Source: Simiduia curdlanivorans (lineage in GTDB: Bacteria; Pseudomonadota; Gammaproteobacteria; Pseudomonadales; Cellvibrionaceae). Taken from it: a stretch of 64,000 bases of DNA. Positions 36,672 to 46,032 of the stretch are shown piece after piece. A program made the translations under genes and the position numbers. The notes under the pieces were generated by a model. The model did not search any database. It worked only from the letters and a program-made list of their open reading frames with translations, and was not told where the DNA came from. Positions within the stretch are counted from its first letter, which is position 1, and each line of letters begins with the position of its first letter. The stretch lies in NCBI RefSeq assembly GCF_030409605.1, contig NZ_JAUFQG010000004.1:2529001-2593000 (forward strand), in the 5' to 3' direction.

Positions 36672-38797
36672 AGCAAAACAAAATTTACAATCAACTCGAC
36701 GATGTCGTGGCTGAAATATTTGCGCGCGTGGGCAAGCACTTGGTTTTAGCGGCGCCACTCGGTATTGGCAAGCCCAATCGCTTACTAAATGCGCTCTATC
36801 TACAGGTAAAGGCCCAGCCTGAGACTGCATCGCTTACCTTGTACACAGCTTTGTCGCTAGACATCCCGTCTGCAAAAAATTGGCTACAGCAACGTTTTTT
36901 AGCGCCTTTCGTAGCGCGCCATTTTGGCGTCAATTACCCAGTCCTCGCCTACGTGCAAGATCGCGAGCAGGGCGCCTTGGCTGCCAACGTACGGGTGCAT
37001 GAATTCTACTTTAGCCCGGGTAGTCAAATGGCGAACCCCGTGGCGCAGCAGAATTATATTTGTCAGAACTACACCCATGTCGCGCGTGATTTGGCCGACG
37101 CTGGGGTTAATGTGATTGTGCAACAAGTGGCGCGACGCGGTGAGCGCGTAAGCCTGGGTAGTAACCCGGATGTCACGCTCGATCTCATTGAGCGATTGGG
37201 AAAAGCCCAGCAACCCTGCCTGGTTGTTGCCGTGGTAAACCCACAGATGCCGTATTTAAGCGGTGAAGCCGAGCGCTCAATCAATGAGTTTGATCTGCTG
37301 CTTGACGATGGCGGCGCCGGTGACCAACTGTATGCCTTGCCGCGCGAGGCGATCAGCGCTACCGATCACGCGATTGGGCTTTATGCGAGCAGTTTGGTGA
37401 AAGACGGTGGCACGCTACAGGTGGGTATTGGCGCTTTGTCGGACGCTATTGCCAATGCATTAATTACACGTCATCAGCACAATGCTGATTATCAGGCCGC
37501 GCTTTCGCTACTGGCTCCCACCTCTGAAGAGCGCGCTTTAAGTTTGCGTATTGGCGGAACTTCACCCTTTGTGGCAGGCCTCTACGGCGCTACCGAAATT
37601 GTGATGGACAGCTTCATGCATCTGCGCAAAGCCGGTGTTTTAGTGCGCCAAGTCTACGATAACATTGCCCTGCAAAAATTACTGGACGATGATCAAATTC
37701 GCACACCCCTGCGCGACGAAGATACGGCGCTATTGATAGGCGCGGGGATTATCGAGTCGCCCCTAAATTTGGCTTGTGTGCAGCGCTTGCAAAGTCTCGG
37801 CTTGTTGCCCTTAACAGCTAAATTGCAAGGCGAGCGGTTAGTGCTTAACGACGAAGTATCGCTGGGCTTAGATTTAGCCGAACCGGACAATATCGCCCAG
37901 CTGAGTCGCCTATTAACGGGCCAATCACTGCAGGGTGGCCGCTATTTAGAAGGTGCTTTTTTCCTTGGTTCAAAGCCTTTCTATCAATGGTTAGGGGCGC
38001 TGGCTGGCGATGAGTGGCGCGGTATCAATATGCAGCGCGTCTCGCAAGTCAATGAGCTTTACGGCGGGCAAGAAATGCTAGACCGTGTGCAGCGCAAGCA
38101 GGCGCGGTTTTTTAATTCGTGCATGTTGCACACCTTGTTGGGCGCTGCGGCCTCGGACGGTATCGAAGACGGTAGGGTGGTTAGCGGCGTGGGAGGGCAA
38201 TACAATTTCGTCGCCATGGCGCATGCCTTAGACGATGGCCGTTCAGTTATTATGTTGCGTGCCAGTCGCGTGCAAGACGGTCGAGCGGTATCGAATATTC
38301 GTTGGCAGTATGGCCATGTCACTATTCCGCGGCACCTACGGGATATCGTCATCACCGAGTATGGCATCGCCGATTTACGCGGCCAATGTGATGAGGAAGT
38401 GATAAAGCGCTTGCTCGCCATTAGCGACGCGCGCTTTCACGCCGAGCTGTTAGCGAGCGCTAAAGCGGCCGGTAAATTGGCGGCGGATTTCGAGCCGCCA
38501 GCGCTTTGGAGCCGTAACTTACCGGCCCGGGTAGCACCACTGGCAGAGCTTCCCGCCTTTAGCCGCTACCCCTTTGGTTCAGACTTCGACGCGCTAGAGT
38601 TGCGGTTGATCGAAGGTCTAAGCAGGTTACAAGCAAGATTCCAATCGCCTGTTAGCGCTGCGCTGTTAATACTGCGCTCATTATTGCCGGCGCGTGGCTC
38701 GGCCGATGTGCATCAGTGCCTAGCTCGCCTAGAGTTAACACGACCCAAAAGCCTCCGTGAATGGTTCGCCGCGCGGATGTTGGCGCGCTTGTTGTAA
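36668..38797 (+). CDS. Acetyl-CoA hydrolase/transferase-family protein
   Basis: A 709-residue protein from ATG 36668. The C-terminal half has the family blocks GVGGQYNFVAMAHALDDGRS and ITEYGIADLRGQ, the latter close to the catalytic glutamate region of CoA transferases. The N-terminal third has ATPLGIGKPNRLLNAL-like sequence (AAPLGIGKPNRLLNALY), also typical of this long form. It probably hydrolyses acyl-CoA or moves CoA between carboxylates. At over 700 residues it is longer than the usual 430-550 and belongs to a long subgroup. No pathway neighbours are present. Confidence 0.82.
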   Translation: MKQNKIYNQLDDVVAEIFARVGKHLVLAAPLGIGKPNRLLNALYLQVKAQPETASLTLYTALSLDIPSAKNWLQQRFLAPFVARHFGVNYPVLAYVQDREQGALAANVRVHEFYFSPGSQMANPVAQQNYICQNYTHVARDLADAGVNVIVQQVARRGERVSLGSNPDVTLDLIERLGKAQQPCLVVAVVNPQMPYLSGEAERSINEFDLLLDDGGAGDQLYALPREAISATDHAIGLYASSLVKDGGTLQVGIGALSDAIANALITRHQHNADYQAALSLLAPTSEERALSLRIGGTSPFVAGLYGATEIVMDSFMHLRKAGVLVRQVYDNIALQKLLDDDQIRTPLRDEDTALLIGAGIIESPLNLACVQRLQSLGLLPLTAKLQGERLVLNDEVSLGLDLAEPDNIAQLSRLLTGQSLQGGRYLEGAFFLGSKPFYQWLGALAGDEWRGINMQRVSQVNELYGGQEMLDRVQRKQARFFNSCMLHTLLGAAASDGIEDGRVVSGVGGQYNFVAMAHALDDGRSVIMLRASRVQDGRAVSNIRWQYGHVTIPRHLRDIVITEYGIADLRGQCDEEVIKRLLAISDARFHAELLASAKAAGKLAADFEPPALWSRNLPARVAPLAELPAFSRYPFGSDFDALELRLIEGLSRLQARFQSPVSAALLILRSLLPARGSADVHQCLARLELTRPKSLREWFAARMLARLL

Positions 38798-38863
38798 ACT
38801 CTCAGGAGCAGCGCTTCATCACTGGGGCAAAAGAGATAACAAACCATCATTCAAGAGAATTCA

Positions 38864-40162
38864 ATGTTAAAGCAATGTCCAGGTACGCTTACGGCGTTAT
38901 TGATCTTTGCCCTAGCCCTAGTATCCGCACCGGCTATGGCTTGGAGTAATCACGCACCGGGTTCAGCATTGGCATTGGGCGTTATGCCTGAATTGGCAGA
39001 AGTGCAAGTCAAAGTCGAGCCGCTAGAGGATTTTCTACGGGCGCAGGCGCCGGCGTTGGAGGCACACTTGGCTGAACAAGCGCGTTTTGCCCGAGGGCAT
39101 TTTCCACAAGTGCCGGAAGCGCCTGCAAGTTTGCATTTCGGCGCTGACGCAGCCGATCTTCGCACCGCTTTTTTACAGGCTTTACGCTTAAACCCCGAGA
39201 TAAAATTAGCCGCGTTTGTGCAGTCGTTACCTGGCCAAGCGGATACGGAAGGCTTGCCACAACTTGGCGCCGGCGACGTGGTGATTTTTAACGATCTTGA
39301 TGCCTGGCAAGCGTGGCAGTTTTTTGCCTTGCGCACTGGCCAAAATGTTAGTGCTTTGTCGGTTCTGGCCAGCGCCGCCGACGAGCCAGATTACGGCCAC
39401 GACATACATTTATTCAGCGATAACCCCAGCGCCGTAGCAAGCCTTTATCATTTTGGCTTGCAGCCCTTTGGCGATAGCCGTTTCGAGCATTCTTCGCAAG
39501 CACCTTTTCACATGGGCTATTTTCACGAGTCGGCTATTATTTTTACTCTCGGTAGCTTTTTAAAAAATACCTTTGCCGATTGGCGTGCCTATCAATTCTT
39601 TTCGCTCGCGCAATTCGCCTTTGAGGCCGGCCATCCCTATTGGGGTTATCGGTTTATGGGTTGGGGCTTACACTATGTACAAGATCTCACCCAGCCTTAC
39701 CACGCCACGGTTTTGCCGGGTAGTGGCACGGCAGATCTTCTGTGGATTTACGCCAAAGATAGCTTGGGCTTTAGTCATTCGAAGCAGACTGTTATCGCCC
39801 GCAATGCTGACTTTCACACCTATATTGAAACCTTACAATACCAGCGTTTGGCACTACTGCTTGCCAGTCAAGAGCTAGAGCACCCCTTGGTACAGGCTTA
39901 TCGTATTAACACCAGTGAGCGCGATTATCCGCCCTATGACTCAAGCTATTTGCGCACTGTTATCGCAGCCGAGGCGCGTCAATCGGCGGATCAATTGGAT
40001 GCATTGATTGCGCTTAATCAGGTTCAATTTCCTGCTGCACCGCAGCTTCTTGAACAATCACCCTTGCAAACGCTGTTGGTGCAGCTCACCGAGCGATTTG
40101 GTGTGCACTCACGCCATGCGGTACGTGCAGTGCTTACCGAAGCGTCTCAGGCTGAAGAGTAG
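38864..40162 (+). CDS. Zinc-dependent phospholipase C/P1-nuclease-like exported protein
   Basis: A 432-residue protein with a signal peptide ending AMA-26, so the mature protein starts at Trp27. In this superfamily an N-terminal Trp binds zinc. HYVQDLTQPYH gives His270, Asp274 and His280 with the x3 and x5 spacings of Bacillus cereus phospholipase C, and FHTYIE gives His318 and Glu322 with the x3 spacing of its last ligands. The enzyme should act in the periplasm or outside on phospholipids or nucleic acids. The substrate cannot be told. It is convergent with the methyltransferase gene. Confidence 0.75.
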   Translation: MLKQCPGTLTALLIFALALVSAPAMAWSNHAPGSALALGVMPELAEVQVKVEPLEDFLRAQAPALEAHLAEQARFARGHFPQVPEAPASLHFGADAADLRTAFLQALRLNPEIKLAAFVQSLPGQADTEGLPQLGAGDVVIFNDLDAWQAWQFFALRTGQNVSALSVLASAADEPDYGHDIHLFSDNPSAVASLYHFGLQPFGDSRFEHSSQAPFHMGYFHESAIIFTLGSFLKNTFADWRAYQFFSLAQFAFEAGHPYWGYRFMGWGLHYVQDLTQPYHATVLPGSGTADLLWIYAKDSLGFSHSKQTVIARNADFHTYIETLQYQRLALLLASQELEHPLVQAYRINTSERDYPPYDSSYLRTVIAAEARQSADQLDALIALNQVQFPAAPQLLEQSPLQTLLVQLTERFGVHSRHAVRAVLTEASQAEE

Positions 40163-40212
40163 CGGGGTACCCATCTCCAGCAGCCGTTCCAGTCAGTGGC
40201 CGCACTAAAGCA

Positions 40213-42204
40213 TCATGAATAGATTTGTGTGAAAAATTGATACATGCCGGCAAAGGTTTGTGGGTTTCTCGTTTCAAATTGATGCCACGCCCGCAGGTCG
40301 AGCATCTTAGTATGTGACCCGTGGCTGAGTGTAAACTTGTGAAATGTCTCCGCCGTGTTGAAGGTAAAGCCTTTAAATAATAATTCATTTTTTGTTAAAA
40401 TGGTTTCCAGCTCGGTGAGTGTAAAGGTGTGCTCCTGCGCATGAAATAGTAAATCTCTACACATGCTGGTTGAGTAGAAGTCGTTGGACTTAAGGCAGTT
40501 ATCATATTTTTCTCTCTGCGCCGCAATCACCTCATGACGCATCTGGCGAATAGCCGCTTTTGTCCCTTCGCGCGAGTTTTCTTCTCTGAAACCCGCAATT
40601 TCTTTGCGCGCTATTTCACTGTAAAGGCCGAGCTTCATTACGCCGTTTTTTACCAGTAAGCCCTTTAGTATTTGTAACCCTGCAATGGGGTCTTGCATAT
40701 GGTGTAAAACGCCCATGCACTCAATAACATTAAACCTGTCTTTAAGGTCTGATAGCTCAAGGATGTCGGCTTGGTAAAATCTAATGTTTGACAGGTTGAG
40801 TTGTGTTGCTTTCATCGTGGCGTAGGCGAGGCTGCGTCGGCTTAGATCTATGGCTGTGATGTGCACATTTGGGAATTTCAGTGCCAATGCGATGGGGTGC
40901 TTGCCAGTGCCGCAACCGGCAATGAGTATTTTTAAAGGCTTATCAAAATGTTTGGCTTTTATAAATGGTGGTTTGTTTATGCCATTATGCTTAGCGTAGC
41001 CGGCACTATTTTCTAATTTGCTGATATCATGCCAGCGCGGGTAGGGGTTGGCTTCATACTGGCTACCTACGAGCAGAGATACTGCATTGTTAATGGTGGT
41101 GAGTGGCTGGATGGCATTGGCGAACTCGAGCTCTTCTTCGTGCTGATAGAGAATTCTCTCTAGGCAGGGCTGGATGTCAGTTGGCCAGTCATTTATCGCA
41201 TAGTTTAAGAGCTGTGCGCAGTAGGGCTGTTCACTTAAGGGTTCATAAAGGGAGGTTAGCAGCACCTGGGTGGCCAATTGCTTTGCGGTTGCGCTGGGTT
41301 TATTGAGTGTGTCCTTAATTTTCTCGTGAATAAGATTTACCGCGTTTGACTCGTTGGTTGAGACGAAGTGCACGTGTTCATTCAAGTCGTTTTGCAGTGC
41401 TAGCGCGCATAGGACCGCAGCATCGGCTAGCGCGAGTTTTTCCGTTTGAGCAAAGGTGTCTAGTAAATGTTTGCGTAGCTGGATGAGGAATAACTCAATG
41501 TCTGGGTCTGGTAACAAAGCTCGCTTCAGAATCTCTAGAAAAAACACATCTTGTTTAACGTCGTCATAGCGAGATGCATCAAGAATGTTAGTTTGCGCTC
41601 GGTTATCGAGTTGGTATTTGTATTTTATGAGGGAAGATGCCAGCGGCGCTATGATGGCGCTATCGAAACGTTGATCCTGTAGGTACTCTATCGCGCCTTT
41701 TTCTAACGCCAAACTGTATCTGGTCGCTTCTATGTGCTGCAAACAGTGCCGGGATCTGATAATCAGGTGTTCATGACAGGCGAATAAATTACTAGCGGTT
41801 GAGAAGTTATGAAACGCTTCGGTATATTGATGGTTCATGGCTTGTGCTTCAGCGGCTAACACATAACACAGTGGGTTTGAAATGCCGGTAGCTTCGAGTT
41901 CAACGACTGTTTTGATAACATCCTGCGCCCGCTCAGCGCATAAATATTGGCAGGCGCGCTTTAGTAGCACCAGATAAGGTTGCTTGATGAAACCACTTCG
42001 GCCGACCAGTTGGCGCAGCGCTTGCACATCCCCCGTGAGGAGACATCTGGCAATATCAATAATAAATAGATCGGCAGCGTTGTTGTCAGCTTTGTGGGAG
42101 GCGAGAGATAGAAATGTATCGCGGTCTAACTGAGTGATGGTATCTAAGCAAAACACGATTTTTTGATGGCTGACTGTGTCCATTTCTAGCAGTGCGGCAT
42201 TCAT
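40213..42204 (-). CDS. TPR-containing class I SAM-dependent methyltransferase
   Basis: A 663-residue protein. Residues 1-370 are helical and TPR-like, with many paired helices. The short motif EANPYPRW (384-391) precedes a methyltransferase domain with KILIAGCGTGKHPIAL (motif I, 425-440), ITAIDLSRRSL and VIECMGVLHHMQDP. Similar TPR-methyltransferases with the NPYPRW motif are found near glycosylation and surface-structure genes, and target and product are unknown. The gene is monocistronic and convergent with the phospholipase-like gene. Confidence 0.82.
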   Translation of the reverse strand: MNAALLEMDTVSHQKIVFCLDTITQLDRDTFLSLASHKADNNAADLFIIDIARCLLTGDVQALRQLVGRSGFIKQPYLVLLKRACQYLCAERAQDVIKTVVELEATGISNPLCYVLAAEAQAMNHQYTEAFHNFSTASNLFACHEHLIIRSRHCLQHIEATRYSLALEKGAIEYLQDQRFDSAIIAPLASSLIKYKYQLDNRAQTNILDASRYDDVKQDVFFLEILKRALLPDPDIELFLIQLRKHLLDTFAQTEKLALADAAVLCALALQNDLNEHVHFVSTNESNAVNLIHEKIKDTLNKPSATAKQLATQVLLTSLYEPLSEQPYCAQLLNYAINDWPTDIQPCLERILYQHEEELEFANAIQPLTTINNAVSLLVGSQYEANPYPRWHDISKLENSAGYAKHNGINKPPFIKAKHFDKPLKILIAGCGTGKHPIALALKFPNVHITAIDLSRRSLAYATMKATQLNLSNIRFYQADILELSDLKDRFNVIECMGVLHHMQDPIAGLQILKGLLVKNGVMKLGLYSEIARKEIAGFREENSREGTKAAIRQMRHEVIAAQREKYDNCLKSNDFYSTSMCRDLLFHAQEHTFTLTELETILTKNELLFKGFTFNTAETFHKFTLSHGSHTKMLDLRAWHQFETRNPQTFAGMYQFFTQIYS

Positions 42205-42542
42205 AATTCCCCCTACTGGTATTGGTTGTATCTGGCTTTGCTTCTAGTTTTGCGCCGCTATGGCGGCCTGAAGCGTTTGTTTCTTGGTGCGTTACAGGCT
42301 TTATCGGCCGCTTCAAGAGTATGTTAAGAAGAATTGTTTGAATTCTCGGTTGAGGTAAGCGCGGTCTTAAGCTTGCCTGCAGTCACAACATTTTGCCCCT
42401 GAGGCTGCCTTCTACATTCGGCTGATGTTGAATGCGGGGAAGAGCCCCAGCGTGCGCCTTTTGGTCTAGGTACCTAAACATCAAGCAAGCCTGTTGGTTG
42501 ATGCATTGGCATCCATTCCTACTTTGCTCCCGTATACAGGGC
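42205..42542. other. Gene-free divergent intergenic region
   Basis: 338 bases between the methyltransferase and DUF3429 genes. It must contain divergent promoters, but none is strong. An in-frame extension of the DUF3429 ORF to 42432 has no SD and no coding character, so I exclude it. Confidence 0.4.
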
Positions 42543-42998
42543 ATGAAAACGCTGCCACGACATCGCCCTGAACCCACTAGTGCTGAGCTTGTGCATCTCA
42601 CCATGGTATGGCTTGGCTATCTGGGCCTGTTGCCGTTTGCTGCGGCCTTGGTGTTGATGGCGTTTGCGCAGCAGGCCCAGCTAGGCATGTTGTTATTCAG
42701 CTGTTATAGCTGTGCGATTGCGACTTTCTTGGCCGGCAGCTTGTGGCAACCTCAGGTGTCTAATATCGCTTTGGCGCTGGCTTCCAATTTAGTCGTGCTG
42801 TTGGCCGTGGGGGCGTTGTTGCTGAGTTTTGTACGCCCAGTGGCGGGGCTGACGCTGTTGGCTCTTTGCTTCTACCTCAGCTTTTTTGCTGAGCGTTTTG
42901 CTGCCCGTTCACCGGCTTATGTGCGCATGCGCCGACGGCTCACGGGTACGGTAATTTTGTGCCATGCATTGGCGATTTATTGGGTATTGCAGATATGA
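42543..42998 (+). CDS. DUF3429-family membrane protein
   Basis: A 151-residue protein from ATG 42543 with four to five membrane helices. WLGYLGLLPFAAALVLM and YSCAIATFLAGSLW follow the DUF3429 pattern. The role is unknown. It is the first gene of a tight three-gene operon: its TGA overlaps the DCC-family ATG, and the SDR gene follows with the same kind of overlap. Such neighbours recur in gammaproteobacteria and suggest a shared but undefined redox or membrane function. Confidence 0.78.
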   Translation: MKTLPRHRPEPTSAELVHLTMVWLGYLGLLPFAAALVLMAFAQQAQLGMLLFSCYSCAIATFLAGSLWQPQVSNIALALASNLVVLLAVGALLLSFVRPVAGLTLLALCFYLSFFAERFAARSPAYVRMRRRLTGTVILCHALAIYWVLQI

Positions 42999-43390
42999 GT
43001 GCGCTGACCATTTTTTACGATAGCCGTTGCCCTTTATGCGTTAAAGAAATGCTGAGCTTACAGCGGCGCAATAGCGGCCAATTGGGTTTTGAAGATATTT
43101 TTCAGCCTGATTTTAGTGTGCGCTTCCCGCATATTAACCCCGAGCGTGCCAACGCGGTATTGCATGGCCAAACGAGGGATGGCGAGCTGTTGCTGGGCTT
43201 GGACGTTACTGCGCATGCTTGGGCCTTAGTCGGCAACCCCCTGTTTAAGGTGTTGCGTCGGCCGCTGATAAAACCCATAGCCGATCTCGCCTATGAATTT
43301 TTCGCCCGGCACCGCTATCGCATTTCTTATTTGCTCACTGGTCAGGCGCGCTGTAAAGCCTGCGTTGATATAAAGCGAGTCGCTCCGTGA
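42995..43390 (+). CDS. DCC-family thiol-disulfide oxidoreductase-like protein (DUF393)
   Basis: A 131-residue protein. FYDSRCPLCVKEM near the N-terminus is the DxxCPxC motif of the DCC family, which is named for its conserved Asp and Cys pair. A C-terminal pair, CKAC, may form a second redox site. It is predicted to be a thioredoxin-like redox protein without known substrate. It overlaps DUF3429 by four bases (ATGA) and the SDR gene by four (GTGA). Confidence 0.85.
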   Translation: MSALTIFYDSRCPLCVKEMLSLQRRNSGQLGFEDIFQPDFSVRFPHINPERANAVLHGQTRDGELLLGLDVTAHAWALVGNPLFKVLRRPLIKPIADLAYEFFARHRYRISYLLTGQARCKACVDIKRVAP

Positions 43391-44082
43391 ATAGGGCTTT
43401 GGTAATCGGTTTGGGCGGTATTGGGTCTGCGTTGCTAGAGCACTGGCGTGCCAGCGGTGCGTTTGATGAGGTGATCGGTGTGGGCAGCCGCGCACAAGGG
43501 CCTAGCTCAATACAGTGCTCGCATACTGAAGCCGGTGTGGCTCATACCGCGCAACAACTTTTCCCTTATGTTGGTACTTTTTCCCGCATCGCCATTTGCA
43601 CAGGTTTGCTGCATCGTGGCGCCATGCAGCCAGAGAAACGGCTGGAGGATGTGCAGCTTGAATATCTGCAGGCGAGCTATTTTGCCAATGCCATCTACCC
43701 CTTGCTGTGGCTTAAAGCCTTGCTGCCATTAGTGCAACGCAATGAGTGTGTTATTGCCGCCTGCAGCGCTCGCGTGGGCAGCATTAGCGATAATAAATTG
43801 GGTGGTTGGTACAGTTATCGCGCCGCCAAGGCTGGCCTAAATATGTTGTTGCAAACCGCCAGCGTGGAGTATGCACGTCGCGCCAAGGGTGTTCGGTTGC
43901 TTGCGTTTCACCCGGGCACCACAAACACACCACTGTCGGTACCGTTTCAAGCGCGGGTACCGGAGCACAAATTGTTTACGCCAGATTTTGTTGCCGATCG
44001 TTTGAGTGCATTAATGGACGCTCGGCCAAACGATAATCGCCTACAATTTATCGATTGGAATCATCAACCGATTGACTGGTAG
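43387..44082 (+). CDS. Short-chain dehydrogenase/reductase family protein
   Basis: A 231-residue Rossmann protein. The nucleotide-binding start is VIGLGGIGSALLEHW, slightly off the usual TGxxxGxG. The catalytic YxxxK is in WYSYRAAKAGLNMLL, and FHPGTTNTPLS is the later PG motif. It resembles CsgA/YciK-like SDRs. Substrate unknown. It starts with GTG inside the stop of the DCC gene and ends the operon. Confidence 0.85.
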   Translation: MNRALVIGLGGIGSALLEHWRASGAFDEVIGVGSRAQGPSSIQCSHTEAGVAHTAQQLFPYVGTFSRIAICTGLLHRGAMQPEKRLEDVQLEYLQASYFANAIYPLLWLKALLPLVQRNECVIAACSARVGSISDNKLGGWYSYRAAKAGLNMLLQTASVEYARRAKGVRLLAFHPGTTNTPLSVPFQARVPEHKLFTPDFVADRLSALMDARPNDNRLQFIDWNHQPIDW

Positions 44083-44179
44083 GTTTACACAATGCGTGTG
44101 TGGAAGCGTGTTGTTTAACGTTACAGGTGTTGCTAGCCGCCTTTTGAAGCTTCGGCGGCGTAGCGATGCAGGTAATCTG

Positions 44180-44782
44180 TTAGTTAAAACTGGTCACAAA
44201 ATCCCGTATACCGTTGAGCAACATTTGCGTGGCTAGAATCACCAAGATCATGCCCATTAATCGCTCCAGTGCACGCGAGCCTTTGGTGCCAATTACTTTC
44301 ATAATCAGAGGCGACGCCAGAAGTAGGGCAGACGAGGCGCCCCAAGCTAACAGTAATGCGACGCTCCAATCTAAAATTTGATCTGGCTGGTTTGAGCTGA
44401 GCAATAACAATACGGCAATGGTGGAGGGGCCGGCGATCATCGGCACCGCAAGCGGCACGATAAAAGGCTCGTCCACCTCAACTGCTTCACCGATATCGTG
44501 GCTGACAGGGAATATCATTCGCAGCGAGATAATAAACAACAAAACCCCGCCGGCAATGTTCAACGAGGATTGGGTTAAACCCAAAAAGGCCAGTATGGCG
44601 TTACCGGCAAACAAGAAAACTAACAGAATTACCAAAGCAATAATGAGCTCGCGCGCCAACACCGGCGTGCGACGCTTTTTATCTAGGCGCGACAGCACCG
44701 CGTTAAAAATGGGCACATTGCCGAGCGGGTCCATAATTAAAAACAGCGTCACCGCCGCCGGCGCGATATCGGTCCAATGCAT
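44180..44782 (-). CDS. MarC-family integral membrane protein
   Basis: A 200-residue protein with six membrane helices. FLIMDPLGNVPIFNAVLS near the N-terminus and VPLAVPMIAGPSTIAVLLLL in the middle are the two halves of the MarC inverted repeat. The family (PF01914) was once linked to antibiotic resistance; its transported solute is unsettled. It is monocistronic. Confidence 0.92.
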   Translation of the reverse strand: MHWTDIAPAAVTLFLIMDPLGNVPIFNAVLSRLDKKRRTPVLARELIIALVILLVFLFAGNAILAFLGLTQSSLNIAGGVLLFIISLRMIFPVSHDIGEAVEVDEPFIVPLAVPMIAGPSTIAVLLLLSSNQPDQILDWSVALLLAWGASSALLLASPLIMKVIGTKGSRALERLMGMILVILATQMLLNGIRDFVTSFN

Positions 44783-45054
44783 AGTTTCATCTCTTACTTA
44801 AATCGAGGCTTAATAGCGTTACCGCGCTAGTTTAGCAGCTAGGCTGCTGGACAGGCAGTTGAGAAATGTAGCGCTAATGAGCTAGAACTGCCGATAGCGT
44901 CACGGTTGGCTGAAATAGGGTATTGGAAGCTGTAAAAGCTAGGAGGATGATTCAGATGCCAATTTTTTTATCTATTTTAGCTGTTCCCCACAGTGATCTA
45001 TAGTGTTCAGTTCATTTTGTTCGGATAGGCAATTATTGCCAAGGAGAGTCTAAC

Positions 45055-45615
45055 GTGCCAACACCCATTGAGCTAGCTTTAATGAGAACCCGAAAAAATG
45101 CAGCTAAAAGTGCATTACTGTTTTTTAAGGAAAAGAAGTCTGTTAAAAGTACCAATAATTTTTTCGATTTTACTAGTGAGAACGATCAGAACACCTTGGA
45201 TACCTACCGCGGGGTAGCTGCTCGAAATACAATCGTAGATGCATTTGATGATGCCGCAACAACGGGTATTGGTAATTGCGATGAAAAAGGGCGTATTTGC
45301 TATTCGGCTCTGTCAAGCAATCCGCTGCTACAGCCGCCCGGTTCTGTGGTTACACTTTGTGAAGCAATACATTACGATCATGTGTTTGTTGTTGTCGCTA
45401 ACGTTGCCGTTGTTGGTCCAACTTCACTCGGCGGTTTGGGATTGACGGCAATGGTTGTGGATGGTTGGACGCAGGATTGGTACTTTCCTAATCTTGGCTT
45501 ATGGGATGCGAAAAAGAATAACTTGGGCAATACGCCAAATCCTCGGCAGGGCGTGATCCGTGTAAAAGTAAATTATTATCAGTTTCAGGCTTATACTATG
45601 CCGGCAATTATGTGA
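45055..45615 (+). CDS. Orphan protein with a putative Cys-His-Asp triad
   Basis: A 186-residue protein of no family I can name. GNCDEKGRICYSAL puts a cysteine at 75 after Gly-Asn, HYDHVFVVV puts a histidine at 109, and MVVDGWTQDWYFPN puts an aspartate at 136. The order Cys, His in a beta strand, Asp before Trp recalls papain-like and transglutaminase-like cysteine proteases, including several bacterial effectors. The N-terminus is charged with no signal peptide. The codon use is plainer and more AT-rich than in its neighbours. It starts at GTG 45055 after AAGGAGAG. Secreted effector, toxin or housekeeping protease are all possible. Confidence 0.55.
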   Translation: MPTPIELALMRTRKNAAKSALLFFKEKKSVKSTNNFFDFTSENDQNTLDTYRGVAARNTIVDAFDDAATTGIGNCDEKGRICYSALSSNPLLQPPGSVVTLCEAIHYDHVFVVVANVAVVGPTSLGGLGLTAMVVDGWTQDWYFPNLGLWDAKKNNLGNTPNPRQGVIRVKVNYYQFQAYTMPAIM

Positions 45616-45658
45616 GCAAATGGGTTGTTACGGGCCGACTTTTAAAATACCAATGTTA

Positions 45659-45880
45659 TTACTTAATGGTGTGCTGGTAACCAGAAGAAGCCATGATCAT
45701 TGAGAAGGAATGGATAGCCGATGAACAACCAATCTGGCTATTTGGTTCAAAGGCGTAGCCGGCGCCAAATGTCGTTTCGAGCATAACTGGTTTTGTGGTT
45801 CCATCTAGCGTCGGCTCGCCTGTGATTCGCTCTGCGTTGGCTTGCGCCTCTATGTAAGAGTCGAAAGCGATAGGAGGGGG
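45659..45880 (-). pseudogene. Remnant of a YceI-family gene
   Basis: The minus strand encodes IAFDSYIEAQANAERITGEP, then a block with LDGTTKPVMLETTF and YAFEPNSQIG. It aligns with the intact YceI at 54038-54718 (ITFRSTHVEATQTNTVRISG, LHGVTKPVILNATF, HPFDPNARIG). A stop closes it at 45659 and another precedes it near 45880, so only about 70 codons survive. The 3' end has drifted. It lies just before the imuA promoter. Confidence 0.75.
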
Positions 45881-45982
45881 TTAAGTAAATCCAAGTCAGA
45901 TATTTTCCCGCTAATTACCCGTGGGCGTGGTTTGGCTGTGCTGTCGGCTGATTTGAAAGGCGTGAATTATCTACTTGAATTA

Positions 45983-45998
45983 CTGTATGTAAATACAG
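45983..45998 (+). promoter_or_regulatory. LexA (SOS) box upstream of imuA
   Basis: CTGTATGTAAATACAG fits the LexA consensus CTGT-N8-ACAG exactly and is extended by TA on both sides. It lies 35 bases before the imuA ATG, overlapping the expected promoter. It predicts DNA-damage induction of imuA-imuB-dnaE2. Confidence 0.92.
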
Positions 45999-46032
45999 TA
46001 ATCTGGTTAGCCGAACACTGTGTGAGGTCCGT

